A DNA stretch of 64,000 bases from Crambe crambe (taxonomy: Eukaryota; Porifera; Demospongiae; Poecilosclerida; Crambeidae). Position 1 is the first letter of the stretch; every line of letters starts with the position of its first letter. The position numbers and the translations under genes were made by a program. Shown piece after piece: positions 25,901-35,600 of the stretch. The notes under the pieces were generated by a model. The model was not told where the DNA came from, ran no database searches, and saw only the letters and a list, made by a program, of their open reading frames with translations. The stretch spans positions 1,922,001 to 1,986,000 of the forward strand of contig OZ004592.1 of the NCBI GenBank assembly GCA_963924555.1. Direction: 5' to 3'.

Positions 25901-27483
25901 CAAGATGGGTCCATGCAACCTTGCCATCATCTTTGCCCCCTGCATCTTACAAGGCAAGGAGGACAGGAACCCCGAGGAAATACTCAAAGACCTCCAAAAA
26001 CAGACTGAGTATGTACCAGAGCCACCATAACTTAAGGGGTTGTATTTGTTTTTTTTTGTTTGTTTGTTTGTTTGTTTGTTTTATTTATTTTTTTGTTTGT
26101 AGATGCCTGGAAGCCATCATTGTTGAGCAGGTTGAAAAGTTAACAGCCACCATCCGAGGCATAAGAACCCTCACTTCCTTTGCCAGAGAAAAGGAAAAAG
26201 AACTGAGTGCTCTCATCAACCAGTTTGAGGTGTGTCTGTGACGGGAAACAGGATGTATTTTACCTTTTACTTATGCAGAATGCTGACTCAGCTTCTAGCA
26301 CCCTGTCATCACAAAAGGGGTCGCAGCCGACAACTCCCAAGCCAAGAGCCGAGAGATCAGGTCTCACCGATGAGGAGAAGAAAAGGCTCACTTGCACTCT
26401 GGAGGAAATTGAGAGAGAAAGGTTCGTAGAGTGTGTGTGGGTGTCACGAGTGTTCATTCACTCTGTGTGAGGAGGATCATGCTACATAGCAACCGCCTTT
26501 TATGGATAATTTGATAGAAAACATATGAAGGAGAGTTGCCTGTGACTGTTGTGGGTCGAGTCAGCCATGAGAGCAGCTGTTTATTACTTTAGGTGTTTTC
26601 TTAGGGTTGAGTTGGTGGTAATTTGAGGGGGAGGGAGAGTGACTGGCTAGTTCTGACGTGGTGTAATCTTGTGTTGTTTAGGGTTGAGTTGGCAGTGAAT
26701 TTACCAAAATTGGAGCCGTTTATAGCCATGGGAGAAGACGACGAAGAGGATGAAGGAGACGAGGAAACACAGGGTTTCGGAAATTGGACTACTCCCACCC
26801 CCTCTCCTTCCTCCATTTCTCCCCTCACGTCATCAACATTCACCCGCTCCCATCGCGCCTTCTCCCCCATCACAGAATCCTCAGAACAACCATTGGAACG
26901 CCCCCACAAGGAGGCAAGTCCCCTGTCCAAGGTCCAACTCCAAACACCGACCACTCCCACAATCCTCCTCAACCAACAGAACATGGAGGAGAAGGATGAA
27001 GAGGCAGTGTTTCCTCGTAAGTTTATCATGAAAGACCTAGTGTAACAGTACTTCCATGACATTAGCCATTTTAATTTCAACCAAATATAATTCCAGTGTT
27101 GTACAGTATGCATGTTGGATTGAATCTTCTTAGGAGCTGCCATTGCTAGATCTACATACAGTAGATCATAGTTTTCTCTCTTTACTTCTCCACCACTGTG
27201 ATCTCCCGCTCTCTCTTTGCTTACTCCACACATATCAGCTTTTTCCATCGGTGTACAACTGATATCACTAACTAAAGACAGAGTGAGCAAGCGACCAGCA
27301 ATAAGACCACCTTCAAACACACACCGAAGAGAAGCCGCCAGAAAAAACACCGAGATGGGGGTTTTTACCTTTCTTGAGAACTTCAGTGATTCTTCCAGAG
27401 ATGCCCCAGGCTACAAGGAGGGACATTCGAGTGAAGTGGAGAGTGATGATGAAGACCTGCTATTCTTCGAGACGACAGTCTAA
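6563..27483 (+). CDS. MYO9: Class IX unconventional myosin with RhoGAP tail
   Basis: Actin motor that should also inactivate Rho GTPases through its tail. The ATG at 6563 opens an N-terminal RA-type domain (6563-6850). Motor exons follow: P-loop [10 protein letters not shown] (7189-7218), switch 1 NNNSSRFGK (exon about 7729-7823), then exons near 8475, 9352, 9641, 9802, 10134, 10333, 10459, 10674 (switch 2, DIFGFE), 11117, 11552, 12286 and 12734. The loop-2 insert characteristic of class IX is encoded by 13094-13331 and 16630-17172. The motor ends at 17353-17463 and 17606-17729. IQ motifs lie at 18088-18235 and 18446-18620, followed by an Arg/Glu-rich helix to 18939. A Ser/Glu-rich linker covers 19102-21762. 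Two C1 zinc domains (23231-23540 and 24685-24960) precede a RhoGAP domain (25159-26210) with arginine finger in GVYRKSAGV. The stop is at 27481-27483. Exon limits are read from GT-AG sites; small exons may be missed. Confidence 0.93.
7938..7996. repeat. (GA)n microsatellite in myosin intron
   Basis: About 58 bp of GA repeats, followed by a C homopolymer near 8017-8033. It lies in the intron after the switch-1 exon. Open frames across it give only Arg/Glu or Ser/Leu repeats and are not genes. Confidence 0.95.
8105..8460. repeat. 21-bp minisatellite in myosin intron
   Basis: Roughly 16 tandem copies of a 20-21-bp unit, CATTGAGAGGTCCACTGTCC or the variant with AAGAGG. Phase slips occur near 8380. 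The reverse complement of the unit matches the terminal inverted repeat of the element at 45302-45439 (ACAGT.GGACCTCTCAATG). The array ends just before the exon that starts near 8479. Confidence 0.95.
9248..9328. repeat. About 35-bp tandem repeat in myosin intron
   Basis: Three copies of a unit containing AATAATGGTCATAGCAACAA stand in tandem just upstream of the exon that starts near 9352. Confidence 0.85.
10511..10605. repeat. About 24-bp tandem repeat in myosin intron
   Basis: Four to five copies of a unit like ATGACACAAGATTGTATACA, the later ones diverged. Non-coding. Confidence 0.85.
11735..11875. repeat. About 30-bp tandem repeat in myosin intron
   Basis: Four to five copies of a unit combining TACATCAGGTCTCATATGAG and GGGAGTT, immediately after the splice donor at about 11700. 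Confidence 0.85.
11970..12195. repeat. About 51-bp minisatellite with TIR-like core
   Basis: Four or five copies of a unit that begins GTGTCCTCATTGAGAGGTCA and continues with a TTACTGGAGAATACTAAG stretch. One copy is shortened. The core is the reverse complement of the terminal repeat of the MITE in the KAT8 intron (GACCTCTCAATG.GGACAC), as is the 21-bp array at 8105-8460, but the rest of the unit differs. Confidence 0.9.
13917..13953. promoter_or_regulatory. Two NRF1-type palindromic sites
   Basis: GCGCATGCGC occurs at 13917-13926 and again at 13944-13953, each inside a repeated GTAGAGCGCATGCGCGA context. This fits the known NRF1 consensus YGCGCAYGCGCR at its palindromic core. The pair lies in the myosin loop-2 intron about 550 bp before the TRAF-like start codon, so it may belong to that nested gene's promoter. 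Binding is inference. Confidence 0.5.
13960..14346 (+). pseudogene. Retroelement-like C-terminal remnant with zinc motif
   Basis: One frame stays open to the TAG at 14346, through [32 protein letters not shown] and a CPVCG ... H motif of C2H-type spacing ([19 protein letters not shown]). The layout, with a Trp-rich helix and then CPxC...H near the C-terminus, resembles the ends of non-LTR retroelement polyproteins seen in sponges, as far as I can recall. No reverse transcriptase domain is present upstream, so I read it as a truncated remnant inside the myosin intron. It could instead be an independent small zinc-finger exon. Confidence 0.4.
14495..15931 (+). CDS. TRAF-like RING/TRAF-zinc-finger/MATH protein, intronless, nested
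   Basis: Predicted cytoplasmic adaptor or ubiquitin ligase of the TNF-receptor-associated factor type. The 478-residue frame from the ATG at 14495 is uninterrupted. A RING-like motif CLRCKF ... [12 protein letters not shown] (residues about 43-85) lacks the usual His ligand; an adjacent extra Cys may substitute. Repeated TRAF-type zinc fingers follow ([33 protein letters not shown]-rich to about residue 245). Next come a coiled coil (about 265-330, with repeats of [10 protein letters not shown]) and a C-terminal TRAF/MATH-like region with [14 protein letters not shown]. The gene lies wholly in the intron of the myosin gene between the loop-2 exons at 13331 and 16630, on the same strand. Lack of introns in an intron-rich neighbourhood suggests retroposition or an expanded intronless family. 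Confidence 0.85.
   Translation: MASSSQLHSPRSSDNISFWDNPAPSGYNHEFIDEIDKELLCLRCKFVTREPNITTCCGELFCKGCISPYHRDSQPCPAPDCGKTDFNIYLNGRYQKKIQSLKLYCPMKRHGCKWIGQLQQLESHMDVQSGDCMYVDIECPSHCDQKVRKKDVSDHISWQCPLRDYTCPHCNLKASFKLISEEHWGVCPYYPIPCPNRCGVTYEREAEEDHMKMCNKKELVCCFSHVGCQGKFLREGEEKHMEVNAREHLSLMAAAMLKMEKRTEEQEVRFQEKLKEQEVRFQEKLQEQKAEFEKYFQNEKEELERKIDRGAAELKLAVEDLQLNTGYIFHYPVVFTVPSFKQLMIRDTVWCSPVLHTPYESFGGYGFHIEVYPDGSLLGGHGTHMSVHCRPNPGPYDYRLKWPVTLTVTLQLLNQHADKEHITKQVTWTYSKEDCRLKVIDHNFISHEKLDWNPDKETQYLKNNCVQFKIVEAVGIKF
18640..18939 (+). other. Arg/Glu-rich segment in myosin, single-alpha-helix-like
   Basis: About 95 residues of almost only E, R, K, L and A follow the IQ motifs (for example [19 protein letters not shown]). 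Alternating Glu/Arg at i, i+4 spacing is typical of stable single alpha helices, which extend the lever in myosin VI, VII and X. It may alternatively be a short coiled coil. The DNA is a strong polypurine tract. Confidence 0.7.
22624..22686. repeat. Perfect 26-bp inverted repeat (hairpin) in myosin intron
   Basis: The arms 22624-22649 and 22661-22686 are exact reverse complements (TCTCACTAGTAGATAG ... CTATCTACTAGTGAGA), separated by 11 nt. It lies in the large intron before the C1 exons, with no coding role visible. Confidence 0.95.
23121..23184. repeat. (ACAT)n microsatellite in myosin intron
   Basis: A run of CATA tetranucleotides with two CAGA variants lies between a tiny exon (about 23079-23106) and the first C1 exon (about 23231). 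Confidence 0.95.
24195..24285. repeat. About 25-bp tandem repeat in myosin intron
   Basis: Three to four copies of a unit like CAGAATCCCCAGACCTGATA directly follow the splice donor at about 24196. Confidence 0.85.
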
Positions 27484-28437
27484 TAATAATCTCTTCCAAA
27501 CTTCCAAATATTCTCCTCTTCCCAGCTTTTCTCTCGTTCTTTTTTAGACCAATTTAGATTCCCAACTATTTTTGTATGTACAGTTAAATATTTTTTTGGG
27601 ATCATTCAATCAAACATCTATAGCACTAATTATAGACTTATGGTTTGTAATTTCATTGGGCATGAATGTATGTACCTACGGATGCATACTCTCTTGGCAC
27701 CCCTTGCTTGTCTCTCTGGTGTGTTATTATAGACTTTTATCATTTTATTTTTGTAATCAAGATCTCACAAATCACCCCCCTGAATTACATCGTTGTGTAC
27801 TGTATAATGTTAAAAAGAAAAATTTGATTCATGATCACATTTATTGTTAATATTATTAGGGGTAGGGTTGATTATTAATGTCTGCTGGACAACATGTCGG
27901 GATTCTTATGGAACACTACCAGAGGAAACGCAAATGGTCGCACCCCTGGAAAATGCTGAACCTGCAACAATAAGCATACATAACTATCAAAGGTGTTCTC
28001 ATTTTAAGGGGTCAAACAAAATGCATCTTAGCCATAAACAAACTATGGCTTCCCCATTTACAGGAAGGCCCAAGAAGTTCTCGTTTCACAAAATGCATCT
28101 TGGCTATGAACAAACCATGGCTGTCCAGGCCTGTCAAAGGCGTTCTCATTTCAAGGGGTCAAACATAATTATGCATCTTGAACAAACCATGGCTGCCCCA
28201 TTTACAGGAAGGCCCACTAAAAGCATCACATTTCAAGGGGTCATCTCGACTATAAACAAAGCATGGCTGCCCCATTACAGGAAGGTCATAACAACATAAC
28301 ACATAATACCTGATCAAACCACCGACACACATGAATAAAAAGTGCCTTTTCCCTAAATGACATGTTTATCTACACAAAAATTAATATAAAAAAGCTGTGA
28401 TAATATTAATGGTCAGTGCTTGATGTTTTAAACTTAC
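27484..28437. repeat. Myosin 3' end and an about 90-bp tandem repeat
   Basis: Downstream of the myosin stop is AT-rich sequence that probably includes the 3' UTR. From about 27985 to 28290 an 80-90-bp unit recurs three to four times in diverged form. Its shared phrases are CATTTCAAGGGGTCA, ATGCATCTTGGCTATGAACA and CATGGCTGCCCCATTTACAG. The open frame across it merely translates the repeat. A terminal exon of the EEF1E1-like gene might lie here but was not identified. Confidence 0.65.
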
Positions 28438-29182
28438 CAAATATCTGTGCAGCCCATAATAGAGGAGAAGGTCTGCTAAGCACAGCTTGTAGCCGATCAT
28501 AAAGATTCTACTTTCAAAGTGCTGATTCAATTCCTGCAGGAGATGCACACACACACCGACAGTGAAACTTGGATATATCACATGCACTCTCAAGTGCAAT
28601 GTAGTTCTTAATCAGGAGACTTATTCCTGGATCTTGTGTAGAACATCACGTTATTTATTACAACTATGGCTTTTAAAAATAAGTATAGGAGGCGCAGACT
28701 TGGGACCCATCCTTCCCTCTTTTTTGGAGGGTTATTTTGTCCTTTTCTGGAGTGTCTGTTATCAGATGATCCTAATGCTGATGATGATCAAGGCCTAGGT
28801 TTTTTTTCCCCTCACCTCTAATACAGTTTGTAGTTGATCTTTGCTGAGTGAGTCCCATGGTGTCTCCTGCTTGATTCGTACCAGATAGTACTCCACCCAT
28901 TGACGGACAATGGATTCCTCCATCCTCCCCTCTCCACATAAACACACATCTGACAGTGCAGAGGTTCGAGTCTGACTGCACAAGAACCACGCTCCTGCCA
29001 GCACGGACCGCTTGGCATAACCCAACTACATCAAGGGCCATGTAAACTTGTGCAGGCATGCAAGCTCCTCAGTTTCATATCTACACACTCACAGCGTCTA
29101 AGTTAGCCGTAGAATCGCAGTACTCGTTCAAGAGCTTCACTTCCCAAGGTATGCTCTCATCCAGAACCGATAACTCTTCCAT
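28438..29182 (-). CDS. EEF1E1: EEF1E1/AIMP3-like protein, partial model
   Basis: Likely the p18/AIMP3 scaffold subunit of the multi-tRNA-synthetase complex, with a GST-C-like fold. The clearest exon (about 28438-28540) encodes ELNQHFESRIFMIGYKLCLA then DLLLYYGLHRYL, matching the family hallmark in the GST-C domain. The preceding exon (about 28817-29018) encodes GRMEESIVRQWVEYYLVRI. A 30-codon first exon (29093-29182, starting MEELSVLDESIP) ends at a GTGAGT donor. The exon-2 acceptor is uncertain; the AG at about 29019 keeps frame. A donor follows the LHRYL exon, yet the expected last 40 or so residues were not found downstream, so the gene is incomplete here, diverged at its end, or broken. 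Confidence 0.6.
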
Positions 29183-29329
29183 GCCCTTACTTAGCTGGTC
29201 AAACAAACTACTTTCCAAATAGAGCTCACTGTCTTCATTTTTATGGCTTTATTTATTATAGTAAAGGTGACAAAAATAAATAATGTTCAGAAACAACCCG
29301 TAAATGTGTAGTAACCAGCCATGCTATAG

Positions 29330-31491
29330 CTAGCTATTGAAGAATGCTATGAATTCTTTTGGTGTGAGTCCAGCAGTGTTTGGTTGGCGATTCTTGGTCC
29401 CACAACACATGTTCCCGATCCCATTGTCATTATTAACAACAGAACAACAGGGATGCCCATAGCTCTGCAGTACATTTAATAATAGATACAATAAGAATAC
29501 AATAAGAGCTAGATGGAGTTGTAGGTTTAGCCATAGCTAGTTACCTTCCAGAAGACAAAGTTACAGATCTTGCAGATACATGCAGCATAAGAATGTTCTT
29601 CCTTCAACTTCCCTCTAGAAAGCCTAACATTGTAAGATTAATGCTAAGAATTAAGGGCCAGCCAGTATGATAGGTCAGACTGTCAAGTCTAATAGCTACT
29701 AACTTACTGATAATATTGAATGAAAATCTCTTTCCAAGCTACAGGAGATGTTGGTTCTACTTCAGCATCAGTCTAAAGTAAAAATGATCAATAGTGCAAT
29801 AAACCTTCAATAGCTTCAAGGATACATGTAGCAGTTTTGAATTTACTTTTCCATAATGGTAGTATGCCAACTCTCTCCACACTTGGTTCTCTCCAGACAC
29901 ACGATGCATCCTCCTATATCAGTGAATGTAGTTTCACTCCAACTATAGAGCTATAGTTGCTATAACATACATATTGGTCAGTCCAAGATTTAGAATGTCC
30001 CTTGGATGAGAGAGATATGTTATGATATGGTGCAAGCAGTCATCAGGGAGTTGGTCAAAATCAGTCCCTCTTTGATTTGGTGTGGTGGTGGTGGTGGTGT
30101 TGATGGACTCTAGGAGAGATTCCTGAAACTGTCGCTTCATCTTCAGCAGACTCTTGATTCTAGAGTCAATGTTCTTTAGAGCAAATCCTGTATGTGTTCT
30201 ACGAACTGGGTATATTATAGTGAAGAATAAGATCACTTTCAGTATCCCAAGTAGTCCATTCTGAGACTTAAGACTAGCTAAACATTTGAGGCCAAAGTAG
30301 CTGTAGGGACTCACTCCTATGATTAGTACTTATAGCCTTGTCAATCATTTTCACCACCAGTCCACTATGCTTTCCTGAATCCATTGCTGCAAAGTCAATA
30401 AGTGCAGGAGGTGAAAGTATGTGCTGTTTTAATTATCTACAAGAAACCAGTTAGCTGTAATACATAATAGCAATTGATTGCACAATTAGCTAGCAGAGAG
30501 AAAATCAACTTTGTGGCTAAAGTACCAGCAGGAAGTTACATATAAAATATGGTACTCTTTATCTAGCCCTGCCCTGCCCTTTGCCCATAAGCATAGTGTA
30601 TTGTCTGCCAGTTTTCTGGAGAATTTAAAAAAAGAGAAATTCGGTTCTCCTTTGCAGTTCAACTCATGCATTAGCTAGCCTATAAAGGACGCTAGTTTTA
30701 CCAATTTCCTTTGCAGTATCAGTGATTTTGAGCAGAGCCATTTGAAGGCTGCCACTAGAAGACTGATAATACCCTTCAAATAAAATCAGCAATACCTACA
30801 TGCATAGCAGACACATGAATAAGTAACTGTACTACAATTCTCACTAGCTTATAATATGCATATGACCATAATGCATGGTTATAGCTAGCTACCTTGCAGA
30901 TGAATGGAAAACAGTTCTCATCATACAGTGCTTGTTGAAAACTCATCTTATTTACAGCATCACTGATCGTAGAATAGCGATTACTCTGGAAGGTTCAGAC
31001 GTGAAAATGACTGACTAGAATGAATGTGTAAGAACTTATGCTTACTTCTTTGGAACTTGACCTGCGGACTGAAATGCATCTCATTGCTGCAATAAATGGA
31101 AGGCCCCTTTACAATTACTTTCTGTAGCAGGCTAGAGAATCTTACACAAGAGTTGGTAATTATCCAGTCGTAGTTCCTTATCCTTTTGCGAACTTCTACA
31201 AATTCCCAATCTTCTCTTGTGCATGTGTGAAGAACATTTTCCCTCATCTTCGTCTGAGGTCGACAATTCCTGTCTTGGACTGAGATGATCTGGTGAATTC
31301 CTACTTCTACCACTATGTGCTGTGCTGCCGTGGCTTTTGGAAGAATGGGATCTACTAGAAGTGAGGTGGCGGAGTTGGTTAGCTATCTGGACAGTCAGGT
31401 TCTTCTTGATATCCGAAAGAGGTTTCCAACCTTGTTCAGTCCGTATCCATTGGCACCCTGGAGCTCTCCAATCTTCTCCAATGAAAGGCAT
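29330..31491 (-). CDS. F-box protein of the FBXO25/FBXO32 (atrogin-1) family
   Basis: Predicted substrate receptor of an SCF ubiquitin ligase. The start MPFIGEDWRAPGCQW at 31491 matches the conserved N-terminus of FBXO25/FBXO32 (MPFLGQDWRSPG). A following Ser-rich stretch (HLTSSRSHSSKSHGS) looks lineage-specific. Exons near 30900-30990, 30710-30766, 30312-30375 and 29965-30300 lead to the F-box (DFDQLPDDCLHHIITYLSHP). Later exons encode GENQVWRELAYYHYGK, PVAWKEIFIQYYQ, ICKICNFVFWK and a C-terminus LTPKEFIAFFNS with the stop at 29330-29332. This order of C-terminal motifs is that of the family. The gene is divergent with the DNAJC19-like gene. It is a single pre-duplication-type homologue, so no choice between FBXO25 and FBXO32 is made. 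Exact internal exon limits are approximate. Confidence 0.87.
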
Positions 31492-31750
31492 TTTCATCAG
31501 CAGTTCAAAGCAAGGAGTCAGTACTGTACTCATTCATTTATGCAGTAAGTAAGCAAAATGAGCGAGTATAATTATAATCAAGTAGCGACGCCAATAAACA
31601 TTCTACGTCATCATGGTAGATTTATCCTTTTATGGTAAAAAAAAAAGAACTTCTTTATTTAGCACCAATTAAAGTGACGTAATGTCAAGCTCAGCAAAAT
31701 TTGCAAGGATATATCGCCATTTTAGAGACTAGCTTCGGTACGTAGGAATC
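31492..31750. promoter_or_regulatory. Shared divergent promoter, FBXO25/32-like and DNAJC19-like
   Basis: Only 259 bp separate the two start codons. The interval holds CCAAT at about 31591 and 31665 and two CRE/ATF-like sites in opposite orientation (TACGTCAT at 31604-31611, TGACGTAA at 31675-31682). Site function is inferred from consensus only. Confidence 0.55.
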
Positions 31751-32224
31751 ATGACTAGTCTGATACTGGCTGGCGTTGGGATTGTTGGTTCTGGCCTCGT
31801 GCTTAGAGCGCTCTTGGGAAGCATGAAACATGTACAAAAACATGTTACTCAATTACCAAAGTCTCCTATGTTCACTTCTTACTACAAGGGGGGATTTGAA
31901 CCCAAAGTATCGAGAAGAGAAGCTGGATTGATACTTGGTAAGTCCAGTGCACTTAGAAAGTCAATTTCGCGCACTAGCTAGAAGCTTATAATGGAACAGG
32001 TAGAGGGTCGATAAAACTAAAAACGTCATGACCAAGTTGGTTTTAATATTATTGACCATTACCACATAGGTATCAGCCCTTCATCAACGAAAGAGAAAAT
32101 AAAAGAAGCTCATAAGAGAGTGATGCTCCTGAACCATCCAGACAGAGGAGGATCTCCTTATCTAGCAGCGAAAATCAATGAAGCTAAGGACTATTTAGAC
32201 TCGGGTGGGAAATCAAACAGATGA
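31751..32224 (+). CDS. DNAJC19: DNAJC19/TIM14-type mitochondrial J-protein
   Basis: J-domain co-chaperone of the inner-membrane TIM23 import motor (Pam18/Tim14), expected to stimulate mtHsp70. Two exons, 31751-31937 and 32070-32224, splice GT-AG in phase 1 to give 113 residues, close to the usual 110-116. Residues 1-22 form one hydrophobic membrane segment ([19 protein letters not shown]). The matrix-side J domain holds the catalytic HPD loop ([20 protein letters not shown]), and the frame ends at the TGA 32222-32224. An AATAAA at 32292-32297 could be its poly(A) signal. DNAJC15 is a longer relative; the length favours DNAJC19. Confidence 0.93.
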
Positions 32225-32675
32225 TCCTACGATCAAACTCATCTTTTTGTTCATTTTTGCAGTTACATTGATATGATATCAATACACACAAAATAAACTT
32301 GTCTTCAAAATATGCAGCAACAATATTGTGTGCACACCAAAGAAAAAGAAAAAGAAAAAAATAAGTATAAATTGGTGATGTATTGAGGATGTGCTTAGTA
32401 GTAATGAGTTAATAAAGTGCAGCTGTTAAAAATGGAAGGAGGAAGAAAAAAAAATGTTCTAGCATAATAGATGATTGTACAACTAACTGCATTTCTTCCA
32501 ACATTATGCAAGTCTCAAATAGTGCAAAAGTCAAAGCAGCACACGATAAATTAAAAAAAATATGCACATCATATTTACTGCACAAGTTTAAATAAAATGA
32601 TGGTACTATTACATCACAATTATGTCACGGATAAAAATATAATAATGATCATTTACAAGGTACATCTAATAAGAG
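32225..32675. other. Convergent intergenic region
   Basis: AT-rich sequence lies between the DNAJC19-like stop and the PHACTR stop. It contains a candidate poly(A) signal AATAAA (32292) and further AATAAA motifs near 32410 and 32592. No coding frame of interest is visible. Confidence 0.6.
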
Positions 32676-35600
32676 TTACTGCTCTTTGATGTAGAGGTCA
32701 AAGGTCATGTCACGGCTTGTGAAATCTGGGTGGGAGGATTGACAATGTGTAATAAAATCTCTTTCCTCAGTGATATCTGGGAAGAAGGGATGTTTTGTAA
32801 AGTGAATAATTTCTCTCAATGGCATGGAGACCCTATTGTGGTCCTTGATTAATAACTGGAATGTATGGGATTAGACCTAACGATTTGGATGGAATGTTCA
32901 AGTAATGGAATGAGAACTCATGATGACTTGTTGCAAATGACAAAGACAGACCCCACAAAAACTATCCAATTGCTCGGGGGGGGGGGGGGGGGGGGGGAGC
33001 AATTACACTCCCCAAATCACATCCACCATAACAGTTTTATGACTGACCTTGTCATGTACTCGCTGTCAGGGTGGACTTCCATTTCTTTGCTCTTGAAACT
33101 GTTGAGCTCTTTCCTTATGGCTGCCTTGTCTTCTGCCCGAAGTCGAGTCCACGGCTTGTCCGCTCTTCGATCATACTCTTCGCACTCAATTACTTCAGCA
33201 TAATCAGCAAATGATCTAAAATAAATAGTAATATAAATCCATAATGCAAACGGTGTGATTTATAGACAGATATATACAATTGAACTCACATAAGGTGGAC
33301 TCACATAAGGTACACACACAATGGAACTCACATAATGGTACATATACACACACTGGAACTCACATAAGGATGCGTCTTTCACGTAACTCCTTGACTGTAG
33401 GTCTCCGGCTGAGTTTCCTCTCCAGCTCACATTTTTTCCTCTCCATTTCCTGGTAACGCTCAGAACCAGGCAGGATGTTCCTCTGCTCCAGCTCTATCTT
33501 GGTGGGACGCTGACTCAGTCGGCGATTCAAAGCTGACTGGATATTAGCTCGGTGGTCTGGTGCTTGTGCTGCAACATCGAAAAAAAGGGTAAGAGGGCAA
33601 CTGAAGTGGAAAAGTAGCACACATGTTTCCAGTTAATCAACCAGAAAATATGTACCATCTGGTGTGTACAACTTATGTAATCACCTTAATGGACTAGATC
33701 CGACATTTATCATAATCATGTTTAAGCCTTTTCAAGTTGAATGCTTACTTTCAATGGGTTCGTTTTTCCTTCTCTCTCTGAGTATGGCTATGCTGTCACT
33801 ACGAAGAACCTTGTTGCCAAACTTCACTGTAGAGAGAGAAAACATAATTAACATCACACAGTACTACTACTCCAATGAGACAAATTCAAAATAATCTAAT
33901 GTCCGGCTAATGATGATGATTACAGGGTTAACGTACAGATTTCCTTGTCTTCATCGTCATCGTCATCATCTTCCTCTCCCCCGTCTTCTTCATCAGAGCT
34001 CAAGTCATCGTCGGGAGAGTAAACCACATAGTATGGATCCGACTTCTTGTTCTTCTTCTTCTGCAAACTGCCATCGTCAATCTGTTGGGCGGCGGCAGCT
34101 TGTTGCTGGGCCAACTGTCGCTGTTGCTGTTCATGTTGCTGCCTCTCTGCTAACGCATCTTGCTTCAGTTTTTCCAAGACTCTTGAGCGCTTATCCTCAT
34201 ACTGAACCCCACCTTTCAAGATACTCTTTGGATTTGATGGATTTGCATTGGGCTGCAGTGAGAAAACAAACCAGCCAGCCATTATATTACCCAAAGTTAT
34301 TTAGATATCATAATAAGACCTTAATATTTGGACATTAATTAAAGGGTTCCTCATATACACTATTATTTAACTGGAGGGGTAGGTTTAAATAGTGTAGTTG
34401 TTTAATTATAGGGGCTGTACATTTTACATAACAGCAGAAACAGTTAGAGGGGACTCCCCTCTAATTAACCAATTGTACAGAGGGGATTGTACATTTATAA
34501 ATGGTAAAAACAGTTCCGTTAATTTTAATTAGAGGGGATCCCCTCTGTACATTTATAGCATTCTTTGTGCAAGCCATATCATACATATAGAAACATACCA
34601 CTGATAAACTGATGATTCTTGTGTTGGGTGGAGGAGGGCCTCCACTGGTCTTCCTGCCAGGATCAATAGGTTGTCCCGGAGGGGGAGTGCTATACTGATA
34701 ATGGGGTGACTGGTCCGAACAGGTACTGCCCCTATAGAAAAGTAATGTCACGAGGTAAGCACTTGCATACACCACCCTCGAAATGAAAAATGTCTTCGTG
34801 CATAACCACGAAATGTTTACCCCACAAAATTTCATACTATATATACTCTGCATGTCAATGTACACACATATGAAACAGCACCGAGTGATGTTTTACAAAC
34901 AACCAGAGGGACAATGTATATGATACATATCCAGGGTTATCCCCAGGGGGAAGAACTGAAGGCATAGTGGCCCGTTATGCCTTAAGGTTCCTGGGGAGAA
35001 CCCTGCTATCTATCTATAAGAACTAAATGGTCACCCTCCAACTGCATACAAACACAGAAGAAGATAAAGAGATAACCTCAGCAGAGCCAGAAAGTGTCAA
35101 GTTAGAAAGATGCCTTCATTTCAGAGGTCAGTTTTTTTAAAAAGCCGTATTAAATTCAGGGAATCTTGTGTGTTTCCCTTTGTACCAGGATTACTAGGAA
35201 CAACAATACCACTCAAAGCTTCCCAATCAAATGAAGAGGAAGATAACCACTCAGGTAAGCAAGCAAGCATTGATGATGATATTGGGGATTACGTTCCCCA
35301 AAGCTTTAAAAAGAAGATAATCATTGATAGCAGTGGGAATGTCCTACACGAGAGCATAAATAGTCTAGTTCATTTCAGCTGACATTTGAGAACCCACTGT
35401 AGGGATGCTGTATGCGCATTGTTTTCAAACTGTAGACAGTATATGATTACATTACACAAATGACGGAAAAACCATATGGTGAGACTGTACTGGTGTACCA
35501 CATGCTTGTACACAATATCACTGAATCAATATTATCACCAGAGAATGTGTATCATCTTTCCGTTGGTGTTTGAATTTGGAATCTAGTCAAAGTTGTAGCA

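Noticed and set aside
27844..28299. A 151-residue frame after the myosin stop
   Set aside because: It is the translation of an 80-90-bp tandem repeat.
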